Positions 1 to 9,451 of a stretch of DNA of 64,000 nucleotides are shown here, piece after piece. The first letter of the stretch is position 1. Each line of letters begins with the position of its first letter. The notes under the pieces are model-generated. The model saw nothing but the letters and a program-made list of their open reading frames with translations, did not search any database and had not been told where the DNA came from. The translations under genes and the position numbers were made by a program. Source of the stretch: Streptomyces sp. BK340 (GTDB lineage: Bacteria > Actinomycetota > Actinomycetes > Streptomycetales > Streptomycetaceae); the NCBI RefSeq assembly GCF_007827595.1, contig NZ_VISR01000022.1, forward strand, positions 122,804 to 186,803, read 5' to 3'.

Positions 1-983
1 ACGGTCAGTTCCGACTCCGTGACGACCGCGGCGGCCAGCAGGCTCATCGCCTCGACCGGGTCCTCGGAGGGGGAGTAGTCGACGTCGACGTCGATGTTCG
101 GCACGCCGTGGACGGTGAGCGTGGTGGTGCCGATGCCCTCGACCTTGACGCCCAGCGCCTCCAGGAAGAAGCAGAGGTCCTGGACCATGTAGTTGGAGGA
201 AGCGTTGCGGATGACCGTCACACCGTCGTGCCGGGCGGCGGCCAGCAGCGCGTTCTCGGTCACGGTGTCGCCGCGCTCGGTGAGCACGATCGGACGGTCG
301 GGGCGGACCGTCCGGTCGACCTGCGCGTGGTACTGGCCCTCGGTGGCCGCGATGTCCAGACCGAACCGGCGCAGCGCGATCATGTGCGGCTCGATGGTCC
401 GCGTGCCGAGGTCGCAACCACCGGCGTACGGCAGCTTGAAGGCGTCCATGCGGTGCAGCAGCGGGCCCAGGAACATGATGATCGAGCGGGTGCGGACGGC
501 CGCCTCCGCGTCGATCGCCGCCATCTCCAGCTCGGCCGGCGGCACCAGTTCCAGGTCGACCCCGTCGTTGATCCAGCGGGTGCGCACGCCGATGGAGTTG
601 AGCACCTCCAGCAGGCGGTACACCTCCTCGATCCGGGCCACCCGGCGCAGCACCGTGCGCCCCTTGTTCAGCAGCGAGGCGCACAGCAGGGCGACGCACG
701 CGTTCTTGCTGGTCTTCACGTCGATGGCGCCGGAGAGCCGACGGCCGCCGACCACCCGCAGATGCATCGGACCCGCGTAGCCCAGGGACACGATCTCGCT
801 GTCGAGGGCCTCACCGATGCGGGCGATCATCTCAAGGCTGATGTTCTGGTTCCCGCGCTCGATGCGATTGACGGCGCTCTGGCTGGTGCCGAGCGCCTCC
901 GCGAGCTGCGTCTGTGTCCAGCCACGGTGTTGCCGGGCATCACGGATGAGCTTGCCGATGCGTACGAGGTAGTCGTCTGCCAT
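1..983 (-). CDS. HTH-MurA fusion: UDP-GlcNAc 1-carboxyvinyltransferase-like protein (partial)
   Basis: Partial gene; its 3' end lies beyond the left edge. It reads from an ATG at 983. Residues ~8-60 form an Xre/Cro-type helix-turn-helix (...WTQTQLAEALGTSQSAVNRIERG...). From ~68 onward the protein is an EPSP-synthase/MurA fold (MHLRVVGGRRLSGAIDVKTSKNA), with the MurA-type substrate-binding KTSKNA segment and repeated beta-alpha units up to the edge. MurA transfers enolpyruvate from PEP to UDP-GlcNAc, the first committed step of peptidoglycan synthesis. The usual MurA has no HTH, so this is the second, HTH-bearing Streptomyces paralogue (murA2-like, the SCO5998 type). The HTH could allow autoregulation. 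The catalytic Cys loop appears as GGCDLGTR near residue 187 and needs alignment to confirm. No strong ribosome site is visible. Confidence 0.88.
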   Translation of the reverse strand, partial: MADDYLVRIGKLIRDARQHRGWTQTQLAEALGTSQSAVNRIERGNQNISLEMIARIGEALDSEIVSLGYAGPMHLRVVGGRRLSGAIDVKTSKNACVALLCASLLNKGRTVLRRVARIEEVYRLLEVLNSIGVRTRWINDGVDLELVPPAELEMAAIDAEAAVRTRSIIMFLGPLLHRMDAFKLPYAGGCDLGTRTIEPHMIALRRFGLDIAATEGQYHAQVDRTVRPDRPIVLTERGDTVTENALLAAARHDGVTVIRNASSNYMVQDLCFFLEALGVKVEGIGTTTLTVHGVPNIDVDVDYSPSEDPVEAMSLLAAAVVTESELT

Positions 984-995
984 GAGGTTGAGGTT

Positions 996-1011
996 ATCTC
1001 AGATATGAGAT
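996..1011. promoter_or_regulatory. Inverted repeat upstream of the HTH-MurA gene
   Basis: ATCTCA-GATA-TGAGAT, perfect 6-bp arms around a 4-nt spacer, 13 nt upstream of the start codon at 983. Its position suits an operator, possibly for the gene's own HTH domain. The arms share ATCTC with the larger palindrome in the aconitase promoter at 1564-1581. Binding is inferred. Confidence 0.4.
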
Positions 1012-1132
1012 GGCGCCTGTTGGGGGGTCCATTCGGGTGACGGGGCGTCAATGACCAGCGAAAATGGGGGTGATATGGGATGATGCAGGGGATTCTTCCG
1101 ATACTCACCCACTGTCCCGGTTTCGCAAACAA

Positions 1133-1483
1133 TCACACGGTTGCAGCACAAATCCTCGCGTACTCGTGGGCGAAGAAGAGCGCCGGCTCGAAGCGGACCG
1201 CCGGCACGGGATCCGTCGCGTACACCGGCAGGGCGGGCGCGACGGTGTAGCGGACCCGTTCGACGCCGCCGTACTCGTCGCGCACCTCCAGCACTCCCGG
1301 CTCGGGGCAGTGCCACGCGAACTCCGTGACGTCCTCGCCCAGGGCGTTGGCCAGTGTGCCGGTGCCCCGCCCGTCGTCGAGGAACGCCAGCTCCGACGCC
1401 TCCATCACTCCGTAGTCGAAGGGGGAGCTGTCCCAGTGGCCGATCAGTGCGGTATCGAGTGGCATGTGGCGATCTTCGTCCAT
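1133..1483 (-). CDS. Small protein of unknown function
   Basis: A 116-residue acidic, soluble protein without signal peptide or membrane segment. I do not recognise the family. It is rich in beta-prone stretches (IGHWDSSPFDYGVMEASELAFLDDG) and ends in HEYARICAATV. ATG 1483 is preceded by AGGGCG; an internal ATG at 1465 (MPLDTALIG) is an alternative start. It is divergent from aconitase, so the palindrome at 1564-1581 also lies ~80 nt upstream of this gene and could control both. Codon usage looks normal for the genome. Confidence 0.6.
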   Translation of the reverse strand: MDEDRHMPLDTALIGHWDSSPFDYGVMEASELAFLDDGRGTGTLANALGEDVTEFAWHCPEPGVLEVRDEYGGVERVRYTVAPALPVYATDPVPAVRFEPALFFAHEYARICAATV

Positions 1484-1563
1484 CGCCCTGTGGCCGACGC
1501 CACCGAAAAACGGCAGGGCCGGGCCCGGCCGGACATGACCTGCCAGCCCCCATGTACTAGAGT

Positions 1564-1581
1564 TATCTCGACATCGAGATA
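1564..1581. promoter_or_regulatory. 18-bp palindrome in the aconitase promoter (candidate MarR/TamR-type operator)
   Basis: TATCTCGA-CA-TCGAGATA, perfect 8-bp arms, 130 nt upstream of the acnA start and ~80 nt upstream of the divergent small gene. TamR, a PecS/MarR-type regulator, is reported to act on the aconitase gene of S. coelicolor, so it is the natural candidate. I have not been able to check its motif. Confidence 0.5.
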
Positions 1582-1623
1582 TCTGCCGAGGCGCACCGCA
1601 GCCGTCACCCCAGTAAGGGTTAC

Positions 1624-1642
1624 CTAACTTAGCCTTACCTTA
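1624..1642. promoter_or_regulatory. Iron box (DmdR/IdeR/DtxR-type operator) upstream of aconitase
   Basis: CTAACTTAGCCTTACCTTA matches the IdeR/DmdR consensus TWAGGTWAGSCTWACCTWA at 16 of 19 positions by hand count, with the right half-site perfect. It ends 68 nt before the acnA start, a typical position for control at or near the promoter. Aconitase needs a 4Fe-4S cluster, so iron control is plausible. The regulator is inferred from the motif. Confidence 0.55.
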
Positions 1643-1710
1643 GCGGATCGGCCAAGACGACGTGGCGGCAGGATTGCGGTGGTACGCGCACATCAATGAA
1701 GGAGACTGTC

Positions 1711-4428
<2,718 letters not shown>

Positions 4429-4448
4429 GCGGCAGCGCACAGCGGTAC

Positions 4449-4482
4449 AGGGCCGCATCCCCGGTGACGGGGGTGCGGCCCT
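4449..4482 (+). terminator. Rho-independent-type hairpin after acnA
   Basis: AGGGCCGCATCCCC pairs with GGGGGTGCGGCCCTT across a short loop; stem of about 13 bp, 20 nt after the stop codon. No long U tract, as usual in Streptomyces. Confidence 0.75.
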
Positions 4483-4605
4483 TCGCCGTGTCCCCGTGTC
4501 CTGGCCGGGCACGGCGAGGGGCGTCACGAGTGGCGTCGCGAAGGTCATCACCCACCCTCAGACGGAACACAGGCTTCCCCCAGCGGACCGGGACAGGATC
4601 GGTAC

Positions 4606-6081
4606 ATGAGCCGCCGCCCGTGGGCCCGCTCGCTGCGCACACGCCTGCTGGTCCTCGTCACCGTCACCCTCGTGGGTGTGTGCGCCGCGCTCGCCCTCAC
4701 CACCGTCCTCGCCCAGCGCGCCTATCTCATGGCCACCCTGGACGACCGCGTGAACGCCGCGGCCGAACGCAGCGTGGACGGGGCCGCACTCCACCCCGAA
4801 CTCCCCGCCGGCCTCGCCTTCCTCCGGGAGGGCGGCCACACCGAGGGGCTGCTCGCCGCGCGGCCGGACGCCGCCGGGCACCTCGTCTCCGCAGCGGTCG
4901 TCACCCGGGACGCGGCCCCGCGCACCCTCACCCCCGCCCAGCGTGCCGCCCTCAGCGGCATCCGGGCCGACGGCTCGGTGCACACCCGGACGGTGCCCGG
5001 ACTCGGCACCTACCGCGTCACCACCCTCGACGCGAGCGGCATCCGCGTCCTCACCGGCCTGCCCATGGACGACGTCCGGGCCACGCTGGGCCGGCTGGTC
5101 GAGATCGAGGCGATCGTCGGGGCCGCCGGACTCGCGCTGGCCGGCGGTGTCTGCGCGGCCGTCATCCGCAGACAGCTGCGCCCGCTCGACCGGGTCGCCG
5201 CCACCGCCGTGGAGGTCTCCCGGGTCACGCTGGGACACGGCCACGTCACCGCGCTGCCGCGGGTGCCCGAACGCGACACCGACCCCGCCAGCGAGGCCGG
5301 CCAGGTCGGCGCCGCCCTCAACCGGATGATCGACCATGTCGAGGGCTCGCTCGCCGAGCGCCGGCGCGGCGAGGAACGCATGCGCCGCTTCGTCTCCGAC
5401 GCCGGGCACGAACTGCGCACCCCGCTCACCTCCATCGCCGGGTACGCGGAGCTGATGAACCGCGTCGCCCCCGACCTCGCCTGGCGCCGCGTCCTCGCCG
5501 AGTCGGCCCGCATGACGGACCTGGTCGAGAACCTGCTGCTGCTCGCCCGCCTCGACGAGGGACGCCCGCCGCAGAGCGCCGAGGTGGACCTCGCCGCGGT
5601 GGTCGCCGAGGCCGTGTGGGACGCCCGGGCGGCCGGCGCCGATCACATCTGGCGGCTGGAACTGCGCCCGGACACTCCGGCGCCGGTCACCGGGGACGCG
5701 GCCCGGCTGCACCAGGCGGTGGCTCACCTGCTGGCCAACGCCCGCACGCACACCCCGCCCGGTACGACGGTCACCGCCGCCGTCGAGGCCACCGCGGGCC
5801 GCCACCGGATCCGCGTGCGCGACGACGGTCCCGGAATCCCGCCCGAGCTGCTGCCGACCGTCTTCGAACGCTTCACCCGGGCCGACACCTCACGCTCCCG
5901 GGCGCCGGGCTCCCAGGGCGGCTCGGGCCTCGGGCTCGCGATCGCCGCGGGGATCACGGCGGCACACGGCGGCGGCATCAGCGTGACCAGCGCCCCGGGC
6001 CGGACCGAGTTCACGGTCGATCTCCCCGCGGCCGCTCGGCCGCTGCGCCGCGAGCCCCTCACTCCTCGAAGAGCTCCGTGA
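4606..6081 (+). CDS. Orphan sensor histidine kinase
   Basis: A 491-residue membrane kinase. TM1 is at ~13-36 and TM2 at ~168-187, enclosing a ~130-residue extracellular sensor; HAMP lies at ~188-245. The HisKA segment FVSDAGHELRTPLTSIAGY carries phospho-acceptor His268, and the HATPase domain has the N box around Asn378, the G1 box DDGPG (406-410) and the G2 box GSGLGLA (~440). All catalytic motifs are intact. No response regulator lies beside it, so its partner is elsewhere. The start at ATG 4606 follows GACAGGATC. Its last 23 nt overlap the end of the convergent phosphatase gene. The ligand cannot be told. Confidence 0.92.
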   Translation: MSRRPWARSLRTRLLVLVTVTLVGVCAALALTTVLAQRAYLMATLDDRVNAAAERSVDGAALHPELPAGLAFLREGGHTEGLLAARPDAAGHLVSAAVVTRDAAPRTLTPAQRAALSGIRADGSVHTRTVPGLGTYRVTTLDASGIRVLTGLPMDDVRATLGRLVEIEAIVGAAGLALAGGVCAAVIRRQLRPLDRVAATAVEVSRVTLGHGHVTALPRVPERDTDPASEAGQVGAALNRMIDHVEGSLAERRRGEERMRRFVSDAGHELRTPLTSIAGYAELMNRVAPDLAWRRVLAESARMTDLVENLLLLARLDEGRPPQSAEVDLAAVVAEAVWDARAAGADHIWRLELRPDTPAPVTGDAARLHQAVAHLLANARTHTPPGTTVTAAVEATAGRHRIRVRDDGPGIPPELLPTVFERFTRADTSRSRAPGSQGGSGLGLAIAAGITAAHGGGISVTSAPGRTEFTVDLPAAARPLRREPLTPRRAP

Positions 6082-8755
6082 AGTCCGGCAGCGCCACCTC
6101 GGCCCAGATCACCTTGCCCTGGGGGGTGTACCGGGTGCCCCAGCGCTCGGTCATCTGCGAGACCAGGAACAGACCCCGGCCGCCCTCGTCGGTGGTCGCG
6201 GCGTAGCGCAGATGCGGCGAGGTGCTGCTGCCGTCGGCCACCTCGCAGACCAGGGTGCGGTCACGGATCAGCCGGACGTGGATCGGGTCGGAGCCGTAGC
6301 GGATGGCGTTGGTGATCAGCTCGCTCAGCACCAGTTCCATGCCGAAGCCCAGCTCGGCCAGGCCCCACTCCTCCAGCTTCTCGGACACGGCGCCACGCAT
6401 CCCCGAGACGGCGGCCGGATCGCGCGGCACGTCCCAGTCGGCCACGTTCTCGGGCGGCAGCGCCCGGGTGCGGGCGATGAGCAGGGCGACGTCGTCCTTG
6501 GGCCGCTCGGGCAGCAGCTCGTCCAGCACCGCCTGGCAGCTGTCCTCCGGCGTCCGGTCGGGGTGCCCCGCCAGCGCCTGGCGCAGCAGCTCCATGCCCA
6601 CGTCCAGGTCGCGGCTGCGGTCCTCGATGAGCCCGTCGGTGTAGAGGACGAGCTGGGTGCCCTCGGCCAGCTCCAGCTCGGCCGTCCGGAACGGCATGCC
6701 GCCGAGGCCCAGCGGCGGACCGCCCGGCAGGTCGGGGTAGGTGACGCTGCCGTCGGGGTGGACCAGCGCGGGCGCCAGGTGCCCGGCCCGCGACATGACA
6801 CAGCGGCGTGTCACCGGGTCGTAGATCGCGTACAGACAGGTGGCGCCGACGATCTCCCCGGCCGACTCCGCGCACGCCGACTCGTCCTGGTCGATGCGGC
6901 CCACCAGATCGTCCAGATGGCTGAGTAGCTCGTCGGGCGGCAGGTCGAGCGTGGAGAAGTTGTGCACCGCGGTCCGCAGCCGGCCCATCGTCGCGGCCGC
7001 GTGCAGACCGTGCCCGACCACGTCACCGACGGCCAGCGCCACCCGGCTCCCCGGCAGCGGGATCACGTCGAACCAGTCGCCGCTCACACCCGACTGGGCC
7101 GGGAGGTAGCGGTAGCCGACCTCGAGGGCGCTCTGCTCGGGCAGCGCCCGCGGCAGCAGACTGCGCTGGAGGGTGACCGCCAGCGCGTGCTCGCGGGTGT
7201 ACCGGCGGGCGTTGTCGATGCTGACCGCGGCCCGGGCCACCAGCTCCTCGGCGAGCGACAGCTCCTCCTCGTCGAAGGCGTCCCGCTTGGACCGCCAGAA
7301 GTTGACCATGCCCAGCACGGAACCGCGGGCCTTGATCGGGGCGGCGATGAGCGTGTGGATGCCGAAGTCGATGATCTTCTGGGCCCGCTCCGGGTCCTGC
7401 GCCTGCCAGCCCACCGCGGACGACAGGTCGGTCACCAGCTCGGAGCGGCCGGCGCCGTAGCCGCGCGCCTGCGGGGTGGAGGGCAGGAAGTCGATCAGCC
7501 GGCCCTTCTCGTACAGCGGGTGGTCGTCCCGGATGCCGTTCACGGCGACGCGCCGCATGTCCGTCGCCGTGCGGGCCGGCTCCTCTCCGTGCAGCACGGC
7601 GTCGGCCACGTCCACGGTGACGAAGTCGGCGAAGCGCGGGACGGCGAGCTGCGCCAGCTCCTCGGCCGTGCGGACCACGTCGAGGGTGGTGCCGACACCC
7701 AGTCCCGCGTCGTACAGCAGCTCCAGCCGCTCCCGGGCGGCCTCCGCCCTGCCGGACACCGCCTGCAGCTCGGTGGAGTCCCGGAGCGTCACCACGGTTC
7801 CCCCGGGGCCTCCGGCGCGGTCCGTCGGGCGCTGGTTGACCGCCAGCAGCCGTCCCCCGGCGAAGTGCACCTCGTCGGTGGCCTCGCGCCCGGAGACCAG
7901 CAGCTCCACCATCTCCGGGTCGAGGACCGACAGCTCCCGCACATTGCGCCCGTCGGCCTCGTGGGGCAGCTCCAGCAGCCGCCTGGCCTCGTCGTTGGCC
8001 AGCAGCAGATGCCCGCCCTCGGCGACGATCAGCACGCCTTCCCGCACCGAGTGCAGCACCGTGTCGTGGTGCTCGTACATCCGGGTCATCTCGGCCGGAG
8101 CCAGGGCGTGGGTCTGGCGTCGCAGCCGTCTGCCGACCAGGGCCGTCCCGCCGGTCGACACCACGAGCGCTCCGGCCCCGGCGGCCAGGATGATCGGCAG
8201 CTGCCGGTTCACCTCGCTGGTCACGTTCTTGACCTTCAGACCGGCGGAGACGAGGGCGACCACCTTGCCGTGGTCGTCCTTTATCGGCACGGTCGCCTGC
8301 ACCTCGTGGCCGAGGGGGCCGTGGACGCTCTCGGTGTAGACCTTCCCGGCCAGGGACGGTGCGATCTGGCCCACGAACCGATGGCCGATCTTGCTCGGAA
8401 TCGGATGGGTGTAGCGGATCCCCTTGGTGTCCATGACGACGATGAAGTCGACGCCCGCGCTCTTGCGCCCCGCCTCGGTGAGCGGCTGGAGCACCTTCGA
8501 CGGATCGGTGGTCTGCAGGGCCTGGAGGACGCCGGGCGAGTGCGCGAACGTCTGCGCGACGGCGATGGACCGCCGCTTGGCCTCCGTGCTGGTGTCACGC
8601 TCCGACTGCAGGACAAGGGCGAAGACGGCGCAGACCACAAGGACCACCACCAGCGCCACCTGGAGGACGAAGACCTGCCCGGCGACGCTACGGGGGCTCT
8701 TGCCGACCACTGCACGCCTTGAGAGATGCCTGAATCGGGCCAAAAGGTCCCACAT
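6059..8755 (-). CDS. Membrane Cache-PAS-GAF-PP2C-HATPase protein (RsbU/SpoIIE-type phosphatase)
   Basis: An 898-residue regulator. A TM at ~28-50 and another at ~188-208 bracket an extracellular single-Cache sensor of the DcuS/CitA type (RYTHPIPSKIGHRFVG). A PAS domain (~225-340), a GAF domain (~355-545) and a PP2C/SpoIIE phosphatase (~560-765; GDWFDVIPL, GDVVGHG, YTDGLIEDRS, PKDDVALLIAR) follow. A C-terminal HATPase_c_2 anti-sigma-like kinase (~775-895; LSELITNAIRYG, DEGGRGLFLVSQM) ends the protein. In this family the phosphatase acts on anti-sigma-factor antagonists and the kinase domain resembles RsbW. Phosphatase and kinase in one chain suggest a self-contained partner-switching module. 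The upstream region carries a CebR-type box 151 nt before the start. Confidence 0.92.
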   Translation of the reverse strand: MWDLLARFRHLSRRAVVGKSPRSVAGQVFVLQVALVVVLVVCAVFALVLQSERDTSTEAKRRSIAVAQTFAHSPGVLQALQTTDPSKVLQPLTEAGRKSAGVDFIVVMDTKGIRYTHPIPSKIGHRFVGQIAPSLAGKVYTESVHGPLGHEVQATVPIKDDHGKVVALVSAGLKVKNVTSEVNRQLPIILAAGAGALVVSTGGTALVGRRLRRQTHALAPAEMTRMYEHHDTVLHSVREGVLIVAEGGHLLLANDEARRLLELPHEADGRNVRELSVLDPEMVELLVSGREATDEVHFAGGRLLAVNQRPTDRAGGPGGTVVTLRDSTELQAVSGRAEAARERLELLYDAGLGVGTTLDVVRTAEELAQLAVPRFADFVTVDVADAVLHGEEPARTATDMRRVAVNGIRDDHPLYEKGRLIDFLPSTPQARGYGAGRSELVTDLSSAVGWQAQDPERAQKIIDFGIHTLIAAPIKARGSVLGMVNFWRSKRDAFDEEELSLAEELVARAAVSIDNARRYTREHALAVTLQRSLLPRALPEQSALEVGYRYLPAQSGVSGDWFDVIPLPGSRVALAVGDVVGHGLHAAATMGRLRTAVHNFSTLDLPPDELLSHLDDLVGRIDQDESACAESAGEIVGATCLYAIYDPVTRRCVMSRAGHLAPALVHPDGSVTYPDLPGGPPLGLGGMPFRTAELELAEGTQLVLYTDGLIEDRSRDLDVGMELLRQALAGHPDRTPEDSCQAVLDELLPERPKDDVALLIARTRALPPENVADWDVPRDPAAVSGMRGAVSEKLEEWGLAELGFGMELVLSELITNAIRYGSDPIHVRLIRDRTLVCEVADGSSTSPHLRYAATTDEGGRGLFLVSQMTERWGTRYTPQGKVIWAEVALPDFTELFEE

Positions 8756-8905
8756 GCGATATTTCTAGCACCGGCCTTTCCGGGTGACTACGGCTGGTCC
8801 AAGCGATGGACGTCACATTCCGGCCGGTATGCCGGTCCGTGTGTCACGTCGCCGGCGGCGGGCATGTGCACCCGACGCCGTGCGCGCTCGCTTCATGCGC
8901 AGGGA

Positions 8906-8919
8906 TGGGAGCGCTCCCA
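8906..8919. promoter_or_regulatory. Perfect CebR-type box
   Basis: TGGGAGCGCTCCCA, a perfect 14-bp palindrome identical to the published consensus for CebR, the LacI-family cellobiose-responsive repressor of Streptomyces. It lies 151 nt upstream of the phosphatase start (minus strand) and 533 nt upstream of GH92-1. Which gene it serves is unclear; the phosphatase is closer. Confidence 0.65.
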
Positions 8920-9244
8920 TGGGTCCCGAGGGCCCTGGCGCGGCCCGGGTGGACCGGAACCCGCCCGGATCGCGCGGACGCTCCCGCCCTGCCTTCCTAC
9001 GGTACGTCCGAGACCACCCGTAGGTAGATGCGCATGCCTGCGACAAATCGACGCCGGCCTCCCGAAGTGCGAGCACTCGCCGCACCCGTCCGTGGCGGAG
9101 CCTCCGTCCTGGGCTGCTCTGGGCGGACCCGGTGGCCGTGCGCACCGGGCCCGCGAGCCGGGCAGGCGAGGGGGGTGATCCCTGCCCGGGTGGTGCTGGC
9201 TTGTGGCGGCGAGACCGTGGGCGGGCCTCTGCCGGGTGGGGCGC

Positions 9245-9256
9245 GACAACGTTGTC
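9245..9256. promoter_or_regulatory. LacI-type operator, copy 1
   Basis: GACAACGTTGTC, a perfect 12-bp palindrome, 196 nt upstream of the GH92-1 start. The same 12 bases recur before GH92-2 (16623-16634). The central CG with symmetric arms is typical of LacI-family operators. Confidence 0.55.
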
Positions 9257-9288
9257 TATGGTCTGTACATGACTTTACCGCCTCAACC

Positions 9289-9300
9289 GACAACGATGTC
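9289..9300. promoter_or_regulatory. LacI-type operator, copy 2 (one mismatch)
   Basis: GACAACGATGTC, one base from copy 1 and 44 bp downstream of it (about four helical turns), so two dimers could bind the same face. No LacI-type gene lies in the window, so the regulator is unidentified. Confidence 0.5.
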
Positions 9301-9311
9301 AAGCTACTTGA
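9299..9311. promoter_or_regulatory. Inverted repeat TCAAG-CTA-CTTGA
   Basis: Perfect 5-bp arms touching the second LacI-type operator. Similar arms occur at 16664-16678 and 21111-21122, near ngcE/GH92-2 and the ROK gene. Possibly a ROK-regulator site; speculative. Confidence 0.3.
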
Positions 9312-9451
9312 GGTAGCCCGACCGAGTGATCCAGGCGCGTGCCTGCCGGGGTGTACGCGGTCTTCCGTGTTACCGGTGGCGCACGTTACTGTCCCTGCGG
9401 CTTGTGCGACCTGTGGTGCGCGACCCGTCCGTTTGGAGGAAGGGCCGCGTC

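Larger units (their letters stand above)
8756..9451. other. 696-nt intergenic region with several sugar-regulator-like operators
   Basis: Lies between the divergent phosphatase and GH92 genes. No reading frame here has convincing codon bias or a ribosome site. It contains four palindromic elements listed separately: 8906-8919, 9245-9256, 9289-9300 and 9299-9311. The stretch 8920-9240 shows nothing I can interpret and may hold the remains of a lost gene. Confidence 0.6.

Noticed and set aside
108..1040. Plus-strand frames at the left edge
   Set aside because: They are antisense to the HTH-MurA gene, which is open to the window edge and clearly homologous.
8726..9302. Open frames in the 8.8-9.4 kb gap, including one ending in MRIYLRVVSDVP
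   Set aside because: No codon bias, no consistent ribosome site and Arg/Pro-rich composition; they are not supported as genes.
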